NCBI GenBank assembly: GCA_038244055.1
Contig: JBBRTW010000058.1
Location: 1-22,453, forward strand
Direction: 5' to 3'
DNA: 22,453 nucleotides
DNA from: DASPKW01 sp038244055
Lineage (GTDB): Bacteria > Planctomycetota > Phycisphaerae > Tepidisphaerales > Tepidisphaeraceae
Shown: in pieces, positions 1-7,651 of the stretch
Position numbering within the stretch: position 1 is the stretch's first letter
Layout: the number at the start of each line of letters is the position of its first letter
Notes under the pieces: model-generated
What the model was told of the DNA's origin: nothing
Databases searched by the model: none
Seen by the model: the letters and a program-made list of their open reading frames with translations, nothing else
Program-made: the position numbers and the translations under genes

Positions 1-854
1 GTCATCACCGGGGTCATCGGGCCGCCGGTGGTGGCGACCTTTTCGGTGCGGGCCGGCAGCGGCTGATACCAGATGTTACGGAAGCGCACGGGGTTGCCGT
101 GGTCCTGGAGCTTGAGCGGGCCGGTCTCGGGCATCGGGCCGGCCTTGGTACGACGCATGTGGCCGGTGCCGCCTTCGAGCTGCGTGCGATCCTGCACCAA
201 TACGCCATTGCAGTAGACCGTGACATAGCCGGCTTCAACGAGCTCATTGCCCTTGTAGATGGGGCGGCGGAACTCGATGTCGACAATCTGGAATTCACCG
301 GGTGGGCGCAGCGCGTTGGCCAGCGGCGCCTGCACCCCATACACCGAGCAGGCGAAGCCATCGGCGTAGGTGGGGTTGTGGAAATTATCGAGCACCTGGA
401 TCTCGACATTGCCTTCAAGGAAGATGCCGCTGTTGCCGCGGCCCTGGCTGTCGCCCTTCACATTCTTGGGCGCGGCCCACTCCACGTGCAGCTTGCAATC
501 GCCGAATTTTTCCTTGGTGCGGATGTAGCCCGAGCCGGGCACGCACTCCATCGCGCCGTCTTTGGCGATCCACTTGGTGGGCTCGGAGTTCCCCTTGTCG
601 GCCTCCCACTTGGCGAGGCTGGCTTCGGTGCCGTCGAAGAGAATGACCGCATCGGCCGGGGCCTTGACCGGGTCGGCGGCGATCTTGGGCGCTACCACCG
701 GCGGCTGCGGGCGGTTCTGATCGTGAACGCACCAGGGGTGATGCTCATCGGGCGGATCGCCGTAAAAAGGCGATCCGGTCGATTCGGCGGCGCGGGCGGC
801 GTGTGCCGATAACGCCACGGCAAAGATCAGCGCGAGCTGGGTGTGAATCCTCAT
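1..854 (-). CDS. Secreted DUF1080 (3-keto-disaccharide hydrolase-type) protein, C-terminus cut by window edge
   Basis: I translated this frame directly from the minus strand; it is open from ATG at 854 to the window edge (284 codons). It begins with a signal peptide (MRIHTQLALIFAVALSAHAARAA). The mature part shows the DUF1080 layout: an ILFDGTEASLAKW strand near the start, then a GRGNSGIFL motif and an EIQVLDN strand, and near the visible end LKLQDHGNPVRFRNIWY. This concanavalin-like fold is known from planctomycete and Bacteroidetes carbohydrate enzymes, some of which act on 3-keto-glycosides; the substrate here is unknown. A GAGG Shine-Dalgarno sequence lies about 5 bases before the ATG and supports this start. 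The gene diverges from the receiver gene at 1098. The family call is firm; the exact activity is inferred. Confidence 0.88.
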   Translation of the reverse strand, partial: MRIHTQLALIFAVALSAHAARAAESTGSPFYGDPPDEHHPWCVHDQNRPQPPVVAPKIAADPVKAPADAVILFDGTEASLAKWEADKGNSEPTKWIAKDGAMECVPGSGYIRTKEKFGDCKLHVEWAAPKNVKGDSQGRGNSGIFLEGNVEIQVLDNFHNPTYADGFACSVYGVQAPLANALRPPGEFQIVDIEFRRPIYKGNELVEAGYVTVYCNGVLVQDRTQLEGGTGHMRRTKAGPMPETGPLKLQDHGNPVRFRNIWYQPLPARTEKVATTGGPMTPVM

Positions 855-1097
855 GGAAACCTCATCCGAAGTGTGAGAGAAATGAATCGGGAATGCCTGG
901 CGCATTCGCAAGGCAATGTTGTAAGATTTGGGCCGCAGGATGCAAGTGTAATTACGCATACGAAGATGCGGAATGCATCCGCCGGGTGTTATCTGGAGTG
1001 GGTCAACTCCCGATACACAAACCGGGACACAGCGCCCGAAGCGCGGCGGCCCCGGCACCGTTCCGGATGATCAAATGACCCAGGTTTCATACCCCAC

Positions 1098-1469
1098 ATG
1101 ACCCATATTCTGATCATTGACGATGATGAGATCTCCCGGGAGATTTTAGCCGAAAATCTGGTTAAGTCTGGTTTTGACGTGGCCAGCGCCGCCAGCGGCG
1201 AAGAGGCGGTCGCCCTCCTGCGCAGCCGGCCGATTCCCATCGTCATCTGCGACTGGGAGATGCCCGGCATGAGCGGGCTGGAAGTCTGCCGCTGGATTCG
1301 ATCCAGCGCCCTTCGGAAATCCACCTACATCATCATGCTCACCGCCCGCGGCATGGAGCACCTGATCAACGGCATCGACAGCGGGGCCGATGCCTTCCTG
1401 ACCAAGCCCTTCGACATCGAAATCATCATCGATCATATCCGCCTGGCACAGCGCATTTTGGCCGCATGA
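1098..1469 (+). CDS. CheY-like single-domain response regulator
   Basis: This 123-residue protein is a stand-alone receiver domain with no output domain. The acidic pocket is D8-D9-D10, the expected phosphoacceptor is D52 (in ICDWEMPGMSG), the switch threonine is T82 (MLTARG) and the conserved lysine is K103 (FLTKPFD). All key residues are present, so it should accept phosphate from a histidine kinase; no kinase is visible nearby. The ECF-like sigma factor gene begins within 30 bases of its stop on the same strand, so the two are probably co-transcribed, and the receiver could act on that sigma factor or on a kinase elsewhere. That link is inference from position only. Confidence 0.92.
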   Translation: MTHILIIDDDEISREILAENLVKSGFDVASAASGEEAVALLRSRPIPIVICDWEMPGMSGLEVCRWIRSSALRKSTYIIMLTARGMEHLINGIDSGADAFLTKPFDIEIIIDHIRLAQRILAA

Positions 1470-1497
1470 AAACCAGGTGAGCGGTTATACTGCGGCC

Positions 1498-2229
1498 ATG
1501 AGCGACAACGATGGTTTTCAGCTCTTCCCCACCACCCACTGGTCCCTGGTCGTCCGCGCGGGGCAGGATGTATCGCAAAGCCAGCGCGATGCCCTGGGCG
1601 AATTACTGCAGCGCTACATCGGCGCATTCCGCACCTTCCTGATCACCCGCTACAGCCTGAAGAACGATGCGGCCGACGACATGGTTCAGGGCTTCATCCT
1701 CAGCCGCCTCGTCGAGAAGAACATGATCGGCAAGGCCGATGCCGGCCGGGGTAAATTCCGAAATTTCCTCATGACCGCCCTGGAGCGCTACGCCATCGAT
1801 CAGTTCCGCGAAGCCTCCGCCCTGAAGCGCCAGGGCGACCGCGCCGGGGTGGATGTGCAGGAGCATCAGGACCATCTGACCGATCGCGGTGAAAATCCCT
1901 CCGCCATCTTCGACATCTCCTGGGCCTCGGAAGTGATCCGCCAGACCATCGAGCGCATGCGCGAAGCCACCGAAAAAACCCGCCCGGATTTATGGGGCGT
2001 CTTCTCCGATCGCGTCGTCGGCCCGGCCTTCGACAATTCCAAACCGAGCTCCTACGCCGAATTGATTGAGCGCCTGGGGTTCAAAGATGAAGGCCAGGCC
2101 GCCAGCGCCCTGCAAACCGCCAAACGAATCTTCTCGCGCCTGCTCCGCGGCGTAGTGGCCGAATACGCGATGACGGCCGAAGAAGTCGATGAAGAAGTCG
2201 CCGAGTTGCTGAAGGCGTTGGGGAAGTAG
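1498..2229 (+). CDS. ECF-like RNA polymerase sigma factor, planctomycete type
   Basis: The protein of 243 residues opens with FQLFPTTHWSLVV, a start typical of a large ECF-like sigma group in planctomycetes. Residues about 33-110 look like sigma region 2 (RYIGAFRTFLITRY, then DDMVQGFILSRL, then GKFRNFLMTALERYAIDQFRE). Residues about 183-222 (SSYAELIERLGF, QAASALQTAKRIFSRLLRGVV) fit the region 4 helix-turn-helix. It should direct RNA polymerase to a stress or surface regulon. A GTG at 1477 is also in frame and lies 7 bases after the receiver stop; I prefer the ATG at 1498 because family members usually begin a few residues before FPTTHW. No anti-sigma gene is adjacent; the neighbouring receiver may take part in control, which is inference. 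Confidence 0.87.
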   Translation: MSDNDGFQLFPTTHWSLVVRAGQDVSQSQRDALGELLQRYIGAFRTFLITRYSLKNDAADDMVQGFILSRLVEKNMIGKADAGRGKFRNFLMTALERYAIDQFREASALKRQGDRAGVDVQEHQDHLTDRGENPSAIFDISWASEVIRQTIERMREATEKTRPDLWGVFSDRVVGPAFDNSKPSSYAELIERLGFKDEGQAASALQTAKRIFSRLLRGVVAEYAMTAEEVDEEVAELLKALGK

Positions 2230-2237
2230 GCGCATGG

Positions 2238-2367
2238 CCCCCTCTCCTGTATTCGGGAGAGGGCGGGGGTGAGGGTCTTTTTGCCGCGAAAAACCGAGTG
2301 TTTTCATATTCAGTGTAGACCCAGAGAAGACCCTCACCCTCATCCGCTCCCGAGTACAGGAGAGGGG
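2238..2367. repeat. Long inverted repeat between convergent genes (CCCTCTCC...GGAGAGGG family)
   Basis: Two arms of about 40 bases face each other around a loop of about 43 bases. The left arm (2238-2283) has CCCTCTCC, a short loop, GGAGAGGG, then GGGGGTGAGGGTCTTTT. The right arm (2327-2367) is its diverged reverse complement. Each arm also contains its own small hairpin. The pair fills almost the whole gap between the sigma factor stop and the convergent gene at 2382, so it could act as a two-way terminator. A third copy of the same unit forms the inside of the 99-bp element at 13630, so this is a dispersed repeat family. Confidence 0.85.
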
Positions 2368-2381
2368 ACCGGAATCACATT

Positions 2382-2948
2382 TCACCGCGCCGGCTGGGTC
2401 GTCGCCCGCTGCGCCTCGATTTGCTGCAACAACCGGAACATCCGCCCGGTCTCGTTATCCATCCGGCTCATTTCAGGCGACATCGTCGTCCGCCGAATTT
2501 GCTCATTCAACATATAATCCTGCGCCGCCGAGTCATAGTTTGGCCGTGAGTGCGAGCGGCTTCCGATACTGGCGATTCGAACCACCAGACCTGTCAGGGA
2601 AAGGATGATGCAGATGATCGCCACGGCCACCTGCCCCTTGCTGGCGGGCTTTGCGGGGGCTTTGAAACTGATCGGCCCGCCCTGGGCCGGGTTGGTGAAG
2701 CTCACGGGCTGGCCGCTGGTCGCTGTGTTGGCTTCCATCTCAACCGCCTTGGCCGGCCCAAGCCGCCGCACCGAAATCACCTTGATCCCATAACTCTCGG
2801 CCCGCTCGCGCGCCTCGAGTTCGCTGGCCACTTCCGTCACCAGCGTCCGCTTGGCATTGCGCTTGCCTTCGGTGCCGGTCACTTCGAACTGCCAGAGAGA
2901 TTCCACTCGAACGGGGTTGTTTTGATGATTGGATGATGTCGTAGTCAT
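2382..2948 (-). CDS. Hypothetical single-pass membrane protein
   Basis: I do not recognise a family. The 188-residue protein has a polar N-terminal part (about 1-70, with WQFEVTGTEGKRNAKRTLVTEVASELEA and a YGIKVISVRRLG strand), a Pro/Ala linker, one membrane segment at about 105-127 (VAVAIICIILSLTGLVV), and a charged tail rich in Met, Arg and Gln. The N-terminal part resembles a small domain that modifies or senses amino-acid-like strings, but I cannot name it. An upstream in-frame ATG at 2981 exists, but the ATG at 2948 has a GAGGA Shine-Dalgarno sequence 8 bases away, so I chose 2948. It reads toward the sigma factor gene, with an inverted repeat between the two stops. Confidence 0.7.
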   Translation of the reverse strand: MTTTSSNHQNNPVRVESLWQFEVTGTEGKRNAKRTLVTEVASELEARERAESYGIKVISVRRLGPAKAVEMEANTATSGQPVSFTNPAQGGPISFKAPAKPASKGQVAVAIICIILSLTGLVVRIASIGSRSHSRPNYDSAAQDYMLNEQIRRTTMSPEMSRMDNETGRMFRLLQQIEAQRATTQPAR

Positions 2949-3154
2949 GATTGAAATCCTCGATGGTTGAATGAACATCAAAGATTCGGCCCAGCCCCCG
3001 GAATCTGGCCGCAGCCCCGTTCAGGGCAGCTACCTTCGCTTTATCGGACGTCACGACGTCACCCGCGCGCAAGAACTCCCTGCTCCCCCCGTAAACCACC
3101 CGAACATTCTTTAAAACTCGCGTTCCCCGCCAATATAAAAGGTGCGTGAGCCGC

Positions 3155-4372
3155 TCACTTCGCCTTCGGCTTCGCCGGAAGCACCTGCCAATCCGACCGC
3201 GCCACCGCATCGGCCATCGAGCCCGTCCCCTTCACCCAGAATACCGGCTCCTGGAGCAGCGAAACAATCTTCTGCCCGAAGTGGATCGTATTCACGCGAA
3301 TATCCGGCTCGATGTGCAGGGTCACGAAATCGCCGATATCCAGCCCAAAATGCCTGGTGCTGTTGGGCTTCTTGTCGTAGGCCACCGCCAGCGACATATC
3401 CACCGGCACCCAGCCCACCCCGGCCGCGAAAAATTCGGTCTTGATGTGCTCCTGCTGCCAGTCCTGACCATCGAGTTTTTCATCCTTGCGGGCCGACAGC
3501 GCCCACCGCCCGATCATCTGCCGCGCCGGCAAGCCATTGGCGCGGAGGACTGCGACGAATAGCGCGGTCAGTCCATCGCAGTCGGTCTTCATCGTCTTGC
3601 GAACGATGGAGGCCCGCCGCTCGATCTTATCGTGAAATTCAAACGTCGATTTCTCCTTGATGAACAGAAAGACCCGGCGGGCGAAATCGATCTCGGTTTC
3701 CGTGGCGGTCGGCCGAAGCGCGGATTCGGCGAGCCATGCCTGGAACGACACCGCATCGTAATCCGCCAGATACCCCGGCGCGGTGTAGGATGTGCGCTCT
3801 TCGGTGGTGAGCGGTTTGGCGCGGGGATCGGCGGCGGGGGTAGCGCCCGAAGTAGCGCCCGGCGCGGCGGCGGGAGTCGAGCCGGCCGGCTTCGCGGTAA
3901 GCGTTCGCGGCGCGAGGTCGAGCGTGTACTGAATGGCCAGTGTCACCATTTTTTTCGACGGATCTTCAGGCGTGATCCGCCACATGAGGATCGGCCGATG
4001 CAGCCCGGCCGGCTCGCGAACTTCGACCGGCTTGATCGTCGATTCATAAGCGATATGCGACTGCGCATCGGTCTCCGGCGGCAGCGGGCCGAAGATGATG
4101 TACTCATCCGCCTTCATCCGCGGCGCGGCGGCGGCGAGGGCGAGGGAGGCCTCCATGCGATGGGGCTGGCCGATGTCGATGGAGAAGGCGGGAGGGTGCG
4201 CGGCGGCGTTGCGATCGAGGATGGCGCGGGACTGGTCGGCTTTCTTGCGGGCATCGGGGTCTTTTTTCTCGGGAGGCGCGGGAGTCGCGGCCGGCGCGGG
4301 CGGAGGCGTGGGCGGCGCGGCGGCGAGTGCGGGGAGTGTGAGCGCGAGAAGGAGAAAGTGTTTGAGGCGCAT
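3155..4372 (-). CDS. Secreted transglutaminase-like (papain-fold) protein
   Basis: The 405-residue protein starts with a signal peptide (MRLKHFLLLALTLPALAAA) and a long Pro/Ala linker. The C-terminal half carries a transglutaminase-like domain: C265 in TDCDGLTALFVAVLRANGLPAR, H309 in QEHIKTEFF, and D325 in GWVPVDMS form the Cys-His-Asp triad in the usual order. Such domains act as peptidases, amidases or cross-linkers; the substrate cannot be told. A second low-complexity Ala/Pro/Gly stretch lies at about 163-185. The open frame extends upstream to 4468, but the ATG at 4372 has a GGAG sequence just before it and gives the clean signal peptide. It is transcribed away from the RAYT region at 4485. 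Confidence 0.82.
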   Translation of the reverse strand: MRLKHFLLLALTLPALAAAPPTPPPAPAATPAPPEKKDPDARKKADQSRAILDRNAAAHPPAFSIDIGQPHRMEASLALAAAAPRMKADEYIIFGPLPPETDAQSHIAYESTIKPVEVREPAGLHRPILMWRITPEDPSKKMVTLAIQYTLDLAPRTLTAKPAGSTPAAAPGATSGATPAADPRAKPLTTEERTSYTAPGYLADYDAVSFQAWLAESALRPTATETEIDFARRVFLFIKEKSTFEFHDKIERRASIVRKTMKTDCDGLTALFVAVLRANGLPARQMIGRWALSARKDEKLDGQDWQQEHIKTEFFAAGVGWVPVDMSLAVAYDKKPNSTRHFGLDIGDFVTLHIEPDIRVNTIHFGQKIVSLLQEPVFWVKGTGSMADAVARSDWQVLPAKPKAK

Positions 4373-4484
4373 GGGACTCCGAAGTGGAGGGTGATCGGAC
4401 ATGCTGAGTGCGTACAGGATGCGCCAGAGAACCCGGTGCGCCAAGGGATGGGTTGAAAAGGATGGCACGGCAATTCTGGGGTGC

Positions 4485-4549
4485 CATGCTTAGACCCGCC
4501 GCCAAGCGTGCTCAATCGCCGCATCGCATAGTCGGCGGGGATAAGCATG
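4485..4549 (-). repeat. REPIN 1: two inverted REP copies, upstream of the RAYT gene
   Basis: The 65-bp unit has CATGCTTAGACCCGCCG at 4485-4501 and CGGCGGGGATAAGCATG at 4533-4549. These are near-perfect reverse complements (they differ only at the GA/TC pair in the middle), separated by 31 bases. The unit lies 22 bases before the RAYT start and is in the opposite orientation to REPIN 2 at 5221, which has the same length. The arrangement fits a REP doublet mobilised by the adjacent RAYT. Confidence 0.9.
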
Positions 4550-4571
4550 TGAAGCGCGGTAAACTCAATGC

Positions 4572-5159
4572 ATGCCTGATCCAGATGAATCCCAGCCCAC
4601 CCTCTTTCGCAAAAAGTGCAAGCGATACAACACTCCAGGGCATGCTCATTTCCTCACTTTCTCCTGCTTCCAACGCCGGCCCTTTCTCGCGAAGGATCGA
4701 TCGAGGGGCTGGCTGATCGATGCAATCAATTCGGCCCGGGACAAGCATCACTTTGATCTGTGGGCCTACGTCATCATGCCCGAACACGCGCACATCGTTC
4801 TGTTTCCAACGATCGATCCATACGACATCAGCGCGATTTTCAAATCGATCAAATTGTCAGTGGCCAATACCGCGATCGCATACGTCAAGCGGTACGCTTC
4901 TGAGTTCCTCGTTCAAATGACAGATGCACAACCCAATGGAAACAGCTCGATCCGGTTTTGGCAGCGCGGGGGCGGCTACGATCGGAATCTTCACTCGTTC
5001 GAAGAGATTTGGGAGAAAATTGACTACATTCACAACAATCCTGTCAAACGTGAGTTGTGCGGGCGCGCCGATGATTGGAATTGGTCGAGCGCGGCGGACT
5101 ATTCCGGTTTGAGAAAGGGTCCAATCGAATTGAATCTGGATCAACTGCCTCGGCATTGA
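4572..5159 (+). CDS. REP-associated tyrosine transposase (RAYT, Y1 HUH family)
   Basis: The 195-residue protein has the IS200/IS605-like single-strand transposase signature: the HUH pair H72-A73-H74 in the context IMPEHAHIVLFP, and the catalytic tyrosine Y152 in KIDYIHNNPVKR, followed by the WNWSSAADY tail typical of RAYTs. Proteins of this family nick and join single-stranded DNA at REP hairpins and are held responsible for spreading REPs. The gene is intact. It sits between a REPIN at 4485-4549 and a single REP plus a second REPIN at 5178-5285, which are its likely cognate substrates. The ATG at 4572 leaves a full-length N-terminus; no strong ribosome binding site is seen. Confidence 0.93.
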   Translation: MPDPDESQPTLFRKKCKRYNTPGHAHFLTFSCFQRRPFLAKDRSRGWLIDAINSARDKHHFDLWAYVIMPEHAHIVLFPTIDPYDISAIFKSIKLSVANTAIAYVKRYASEFLVQMTDAQPNGNSSIRFWQRGGGYDRNLHSFEEIWEKIDYIHNNPVKRELCGRADDWNWSSAADYSGLRKGPIELNLDQLPRH

Positions 5160-5177
5160 TGGGTGGAGCGGATCGAG

Positions 5178-5194
5178 CGGCGGGTCTAAGCATG
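5178..5194 (+). repeat. Single REP copy downstream of the RAYT
   Basis: The sequence CGGCGGGTCTAAGCATG is identical to the second half of REPIN 2. It lies 18 bases after the RAYT stop and is followed by diverged sequence, so it looks like half of a REPIN. Confidence 0.85.
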
Positions 5195-5220
5195 TCGCCT
5201 GGGAGGGGGCGCGGCACACG

Positions 5221-5285
5221 CATGCTTATCCCCGCCGACAACGCGATGCGGCGATGGAGCGCATTGGGCGGCGGGTCTAAGCATG
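5221..5285 (+). repeat. REPIN 2: two inverted REP copies, downstream of the RAYT
   Basis: CATGCTTATCCCCGCCG at 5221-5237 pairs with CGGCGGGTCTAAGCATG at 5269-5285. The total length is 65 bp, the same as REPIN 1, and the inner spacer is also similar (it contains GCGATGCGGCGAT in both). The two REPINs face in opposite directions, so the RAYT region as a whole is bounded by inverted copies. Confidence 0.9.
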
Positions 5286-5319
5286 GCACCCGGAATGGGG
5301 CGAGGCGCAGTCGCGAGGG

Positions 5320-6651
5320 TTAATGAGTCCACAGATAAATCGGTGCCCCGCTCACCTCAATCTCAAGCCCCTCCGGCACAACCTTCCACTCCACCTTCGC
5401 CGCATCACCCTCAGCCAGCGCCATGCGCTGCCCCTGATAAACGCCACCCCCGCCCGGCCCAATCGGCAGCACACGCCGCGCGGATTTGCCATCGAACGTC
5501 GGCGACCACGCCACATAAACCCGCTCGGCCGGTTTCTTGGCGTTTTGATATTCGAAGCAGTAGAGGTCACCCTCCTTACGATCGACGACGCGCGACAAGC
5601 GATAATCGCCCAGTGTCTTGTATAGATGGCCCATCGCATAAAACGACGGCTTGGGCTTGAAATTCCGAGTGATGCCCGAGGCCGCGTGGAGCTGGGCTTC
5701 ATCCTTGTCGTTGAAAAAGTAGAGATAGGCGCGCTCGAGATCGGTGGCCGAGAGAACCAGGAAGGAGCGGACGATGAAGCGCGCCTGGTCCTCATCGGTT
5801 ACGCCGACCCACTGTTTCCACTGGCTTTTGGGGTCGGGGGTTTTGGTCGAGGCATCGTAGCCGAATTCGGTCATCCAGATTTCCTTGCCGGGGGCGTTCT
5901 TGTTGCGCCACTGGATGACATCCTCCACCGATTTGAGCCAGTTGATCGAAGGGTCCTCCGGATGCGAGCGCCGCCAGGTGGGCCACTTATCCTTGAAGGC
6001 GTAGGCATGGATGTTGATGATGTCGAAGAGCGGCTCGAGCCCGGCGATGGCGCTCATGGGCTTGCTCCACTGATCGGGCTTGCCGGTCATGACGGCGCAG
6101 GTGGCGATTTTCAATTTCGGATCGCCGGCGCGTGCGCCCTGGGCCATGGCTTCGAAGAGGGTTCGATAGGTTGCTTCACTATATTTAGATGGTTCGTTGC
6201 CGATCTCGATGGAATTGACCAGCGCCGTTTTGGAGGATGGCCCGAAGTAGCTGGCGAAGGCCTGCCCGTAGGCCTTGGCATCCTTCGCGGGGTCCTTCCA
6301 TTTCTTGGGGTCCATCGTGTCGAAGATCAGGCAGGCGTTGATGTCGAAGCCGCCTTTGACCCACGAGCCGTACATCCGCCCCCAGTCCACTTTATTGGCG
6401 GCCATCGGGAAGGTCGTCGCCCGCGAAGGATCCTCGGCGTTATCCCATCCCACCGGATGATAATCGCGCAGATTCCGACAGACCGGCGCGTAGAGATCGG
6501 GCTTGAACTGGACCGTGTGTACGTTCAGCCCCATGAACTCGGCCATCGTCGGCCGGGGATGGGCCGGTGGCGGCGCATCGGCAGCGCGGGCGGCGGCGGG
6601 CGCGAGAGCGGCGGCGATGAGGAGTAATAGGAGGCGTAGTGGGGTGGGCAT
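5320..6651 (-). CDS. Secreted glycoside hydrolase-like protein, clan GH-A fold
   Basis: The 443-residue protein has a signal peptide (MPTPLRLLLLLIAAALAPAAARAA). The rest reads as a (beta/alpha)8 barrel: E153 in SIEIGNEPSKYSE follows an Asn, as in the acid/base of clan A, and E262 in EIWMTEFGYDAS at the end of a later strand fits the nucleophile. H215 and Y217 in IINIHAYAFKD fit the residues that line the site. The C-terminus (KVEWKVVPEGLEIEVSGAPIYLW) is a small beta domain. It most likely cleaves a polysaccharide outside the cytoplasm; I cannot give a GH number. Heptad repeats begin 8 bases upstream of the ATG and take the place of a Shine-Dalgarno sequence. Confidence 0.82.
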   Translation of the reverse strand: MPTPLRLLLLLIAAALAPAAARAADAPPPAHPRPTMAEFMGLNVHTVQFKPDLYAPVCRNLRDYHPVGWDNAEDPSRATTFPMAANKVDWGRMYGSWVKGGFDINACLIFDTMDPKKWKDPAKDAKAYGQAFASYFGPSSKTALVNSIEIGNEPSKYSEATYRTLFEAMAQGARAGDPKLKIATCAVMTGKPDQWSKPMSAIAGLEPLFDIINIHAYAFKDKWPTWRRSHPEDPSINWLKSVEDVIQWRNKNAPGKEIWMTEFGYDASTKTPDPKSQWKQWVGVTDEDQARFIVRSFLVLSATDLERAYLYFFNDKDEAQLHAASGITRNFKPKPSFYAMGHLYKTLGDYRLSRVVDRKEGDLYCFEYQNAKKPAERVYVAWSPTFDGKSARRVLPIGPGGGGVYQGQRMALAEGDAAKVEWKVVPEGLEIEVSGAPIYLWTH

Positions 6652-6659
6652 GTGTTTGG

Positions 6660-6736
6660 GGTCGGAGTTCAGGGTTCAGGGTTCAGGGTTCGGGGGTCAA
6701 GGTTCGGTGTTCGGTGTTCAGGGTTCAGGGTTCAGG
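6660..6736. repeat. Heptanucleotide tandem array (GTTCAGG type, 11 units)
   Basis: Eleven consecutive 7-base units run in unbroken register. Six are exactly GTTCAGG; the others are variants such as GTTCGGG, GTTCGGT, GGTCAAG and GGTCGGA. The array lies in the divergent gap between the glycoside hydrolase (start 6651) and the DUF1080-like gene (start 6900), directly against the hydrolase start. Confidence 0.95.
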
Positions 6737-6899
6737 GTCGGGACGTCGCGTTGCGTAAATCAGGATTCACGAAAGAAGTGGTGGACATTGTGGCGGGAAG
6801 TGATTGTACTGTCGATATCGGCCTTCATATTTCGGATGCGCCGGGTGCCCACTGCCGGCCCCGGGTCGCGCCAAGCCTCTTTTTCGATGGGAGCCTGCA

Positions 6900-7646
6900 A
6901 TGAATTTCCGCCTTTTCCTCGTTCCGCTGGTCCTTCTCAGCGCTGTTGCCGGGGCCGCCGATCTGCCGGAAATCCCGGGCGAGCCCATTGCCAAGAAGAA
7001 GGAGCTTCTCTTCTCCGATGATTTTGAGCGCGCCGATCTCGGCAAGGCCTGGGGCGCGGTGGTGCCGACCTTCACGCTGGAAAACGGCGCGCTCAAGGGC
7101 ACCCAGACGCGCATCAACGCGCCGGCGGCCGATGGAAAACCCGCCGTCGTCGGCCACCAGGCGGTCATCGGCACCGACGTTCCGACGAAAGACAGCGTCA
7201 TCGAACTCAAATTCCGTTTCGCCGGCGCGACCGCGGTCTCGGCCGAGTTCGACGACCGCAAATACACCGGCTCGCACTACGGCCACATCTGCTACGTCCG
7301 GGTCACGCCCAAGAACATCACCCTGGCCGACCAGCGCGACGGCTCGATGAAGAATGACATTTACGAGATGAGCAAGGACCCCGCCAAGAAGGATGAGCGC
7401 AACAAGCTCCTCCAGGGCCGCAGCGCCAGTTTCCCCGTGAAGCTCGATGCCGACAAGTGGTACACGCTGGCCCTGGAAACCGTCGGCGACAGCATGCGCG
7501 CCTCCATCGACGGTAAGCCTGTCGCCTTCCTCAAGTCCTCGGGCATCGGCCACCCCACCAAGTCCAAGATCGAATTCGGCTGCGCCGGCAAAGATGGCCT
7601 GTTCGACGATGTGAAGATCTGGAACGCCGAACCCGCCAAGCCCTGA
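6900..7646 (+). CDS. Secreted DUF1080/LamG-like concanavalin-fold protein
   Basis: The 248-residue protein begins with a signal peptide (MNFRLFLVPLVLLSAVAGAA). The mature part has LLFSDDFERADLGKAWGAVVPTFTLENGALKG, later DKWYTLALETVGDSMRASIDGKPVAFL, and a final GLFDDVKIWNAEP strand. This is the jelly-roll pattern of DUF1080 and related carbohydrate-binding or hydrolysing domains. Whether it has catalytic activity cannot be told. A longer open frame starts at 6804, but the ATG at 6900 gives the signal peptide and has GGGAG 6 bases upstream. It probably shares a transcript with the SDR gene, which starts 5 bases after its stop. Confidence 0.82.
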   Translation: MNFRLFLVPLVLLSAVAGAADLPEIPGEPIAKKKELLFSDDFERADLGKAWGAVVPTFTLENGALKGTQTRINAPAADGKPAVVGHQAVIGTDVPTKDSVIELKFRFAGATAVSAEFDDRKYTGSHYGHICYVRVTPKNITLADQRDGSMKNDIYEMSKDPAKKDERNKLLQGRSASFPVKLDADKWYTLALETVGDSMRASIDGKPVAFLKSSGIGHPTKSKIEFGCAGKDGLFDDVKIWNAEPAKP

Positions 7647-7651
7647 ATGAG

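Noticed and set aside
2740..3210. A 156-codon minus-strand frame overlapping the start of the one-TM protein
   Set aside because: Its second half is an out-of-frame reading of the real gene; the first part is Arg-rich and has no ribosome binding site.
3632..4456. A 274-codon frame antisense to the transglutaminase-like gene
   Set aside because: Very Arg/Gly-rich shadow of the Ala/Pro-rich coding strand, without any motif.
5626..6627. A 333-codon frame antisense to the glycoside hydrolase
   Set aside because: Shadow frame of low complexity; the opposite strand has a signal peptide and catalytic motifs.
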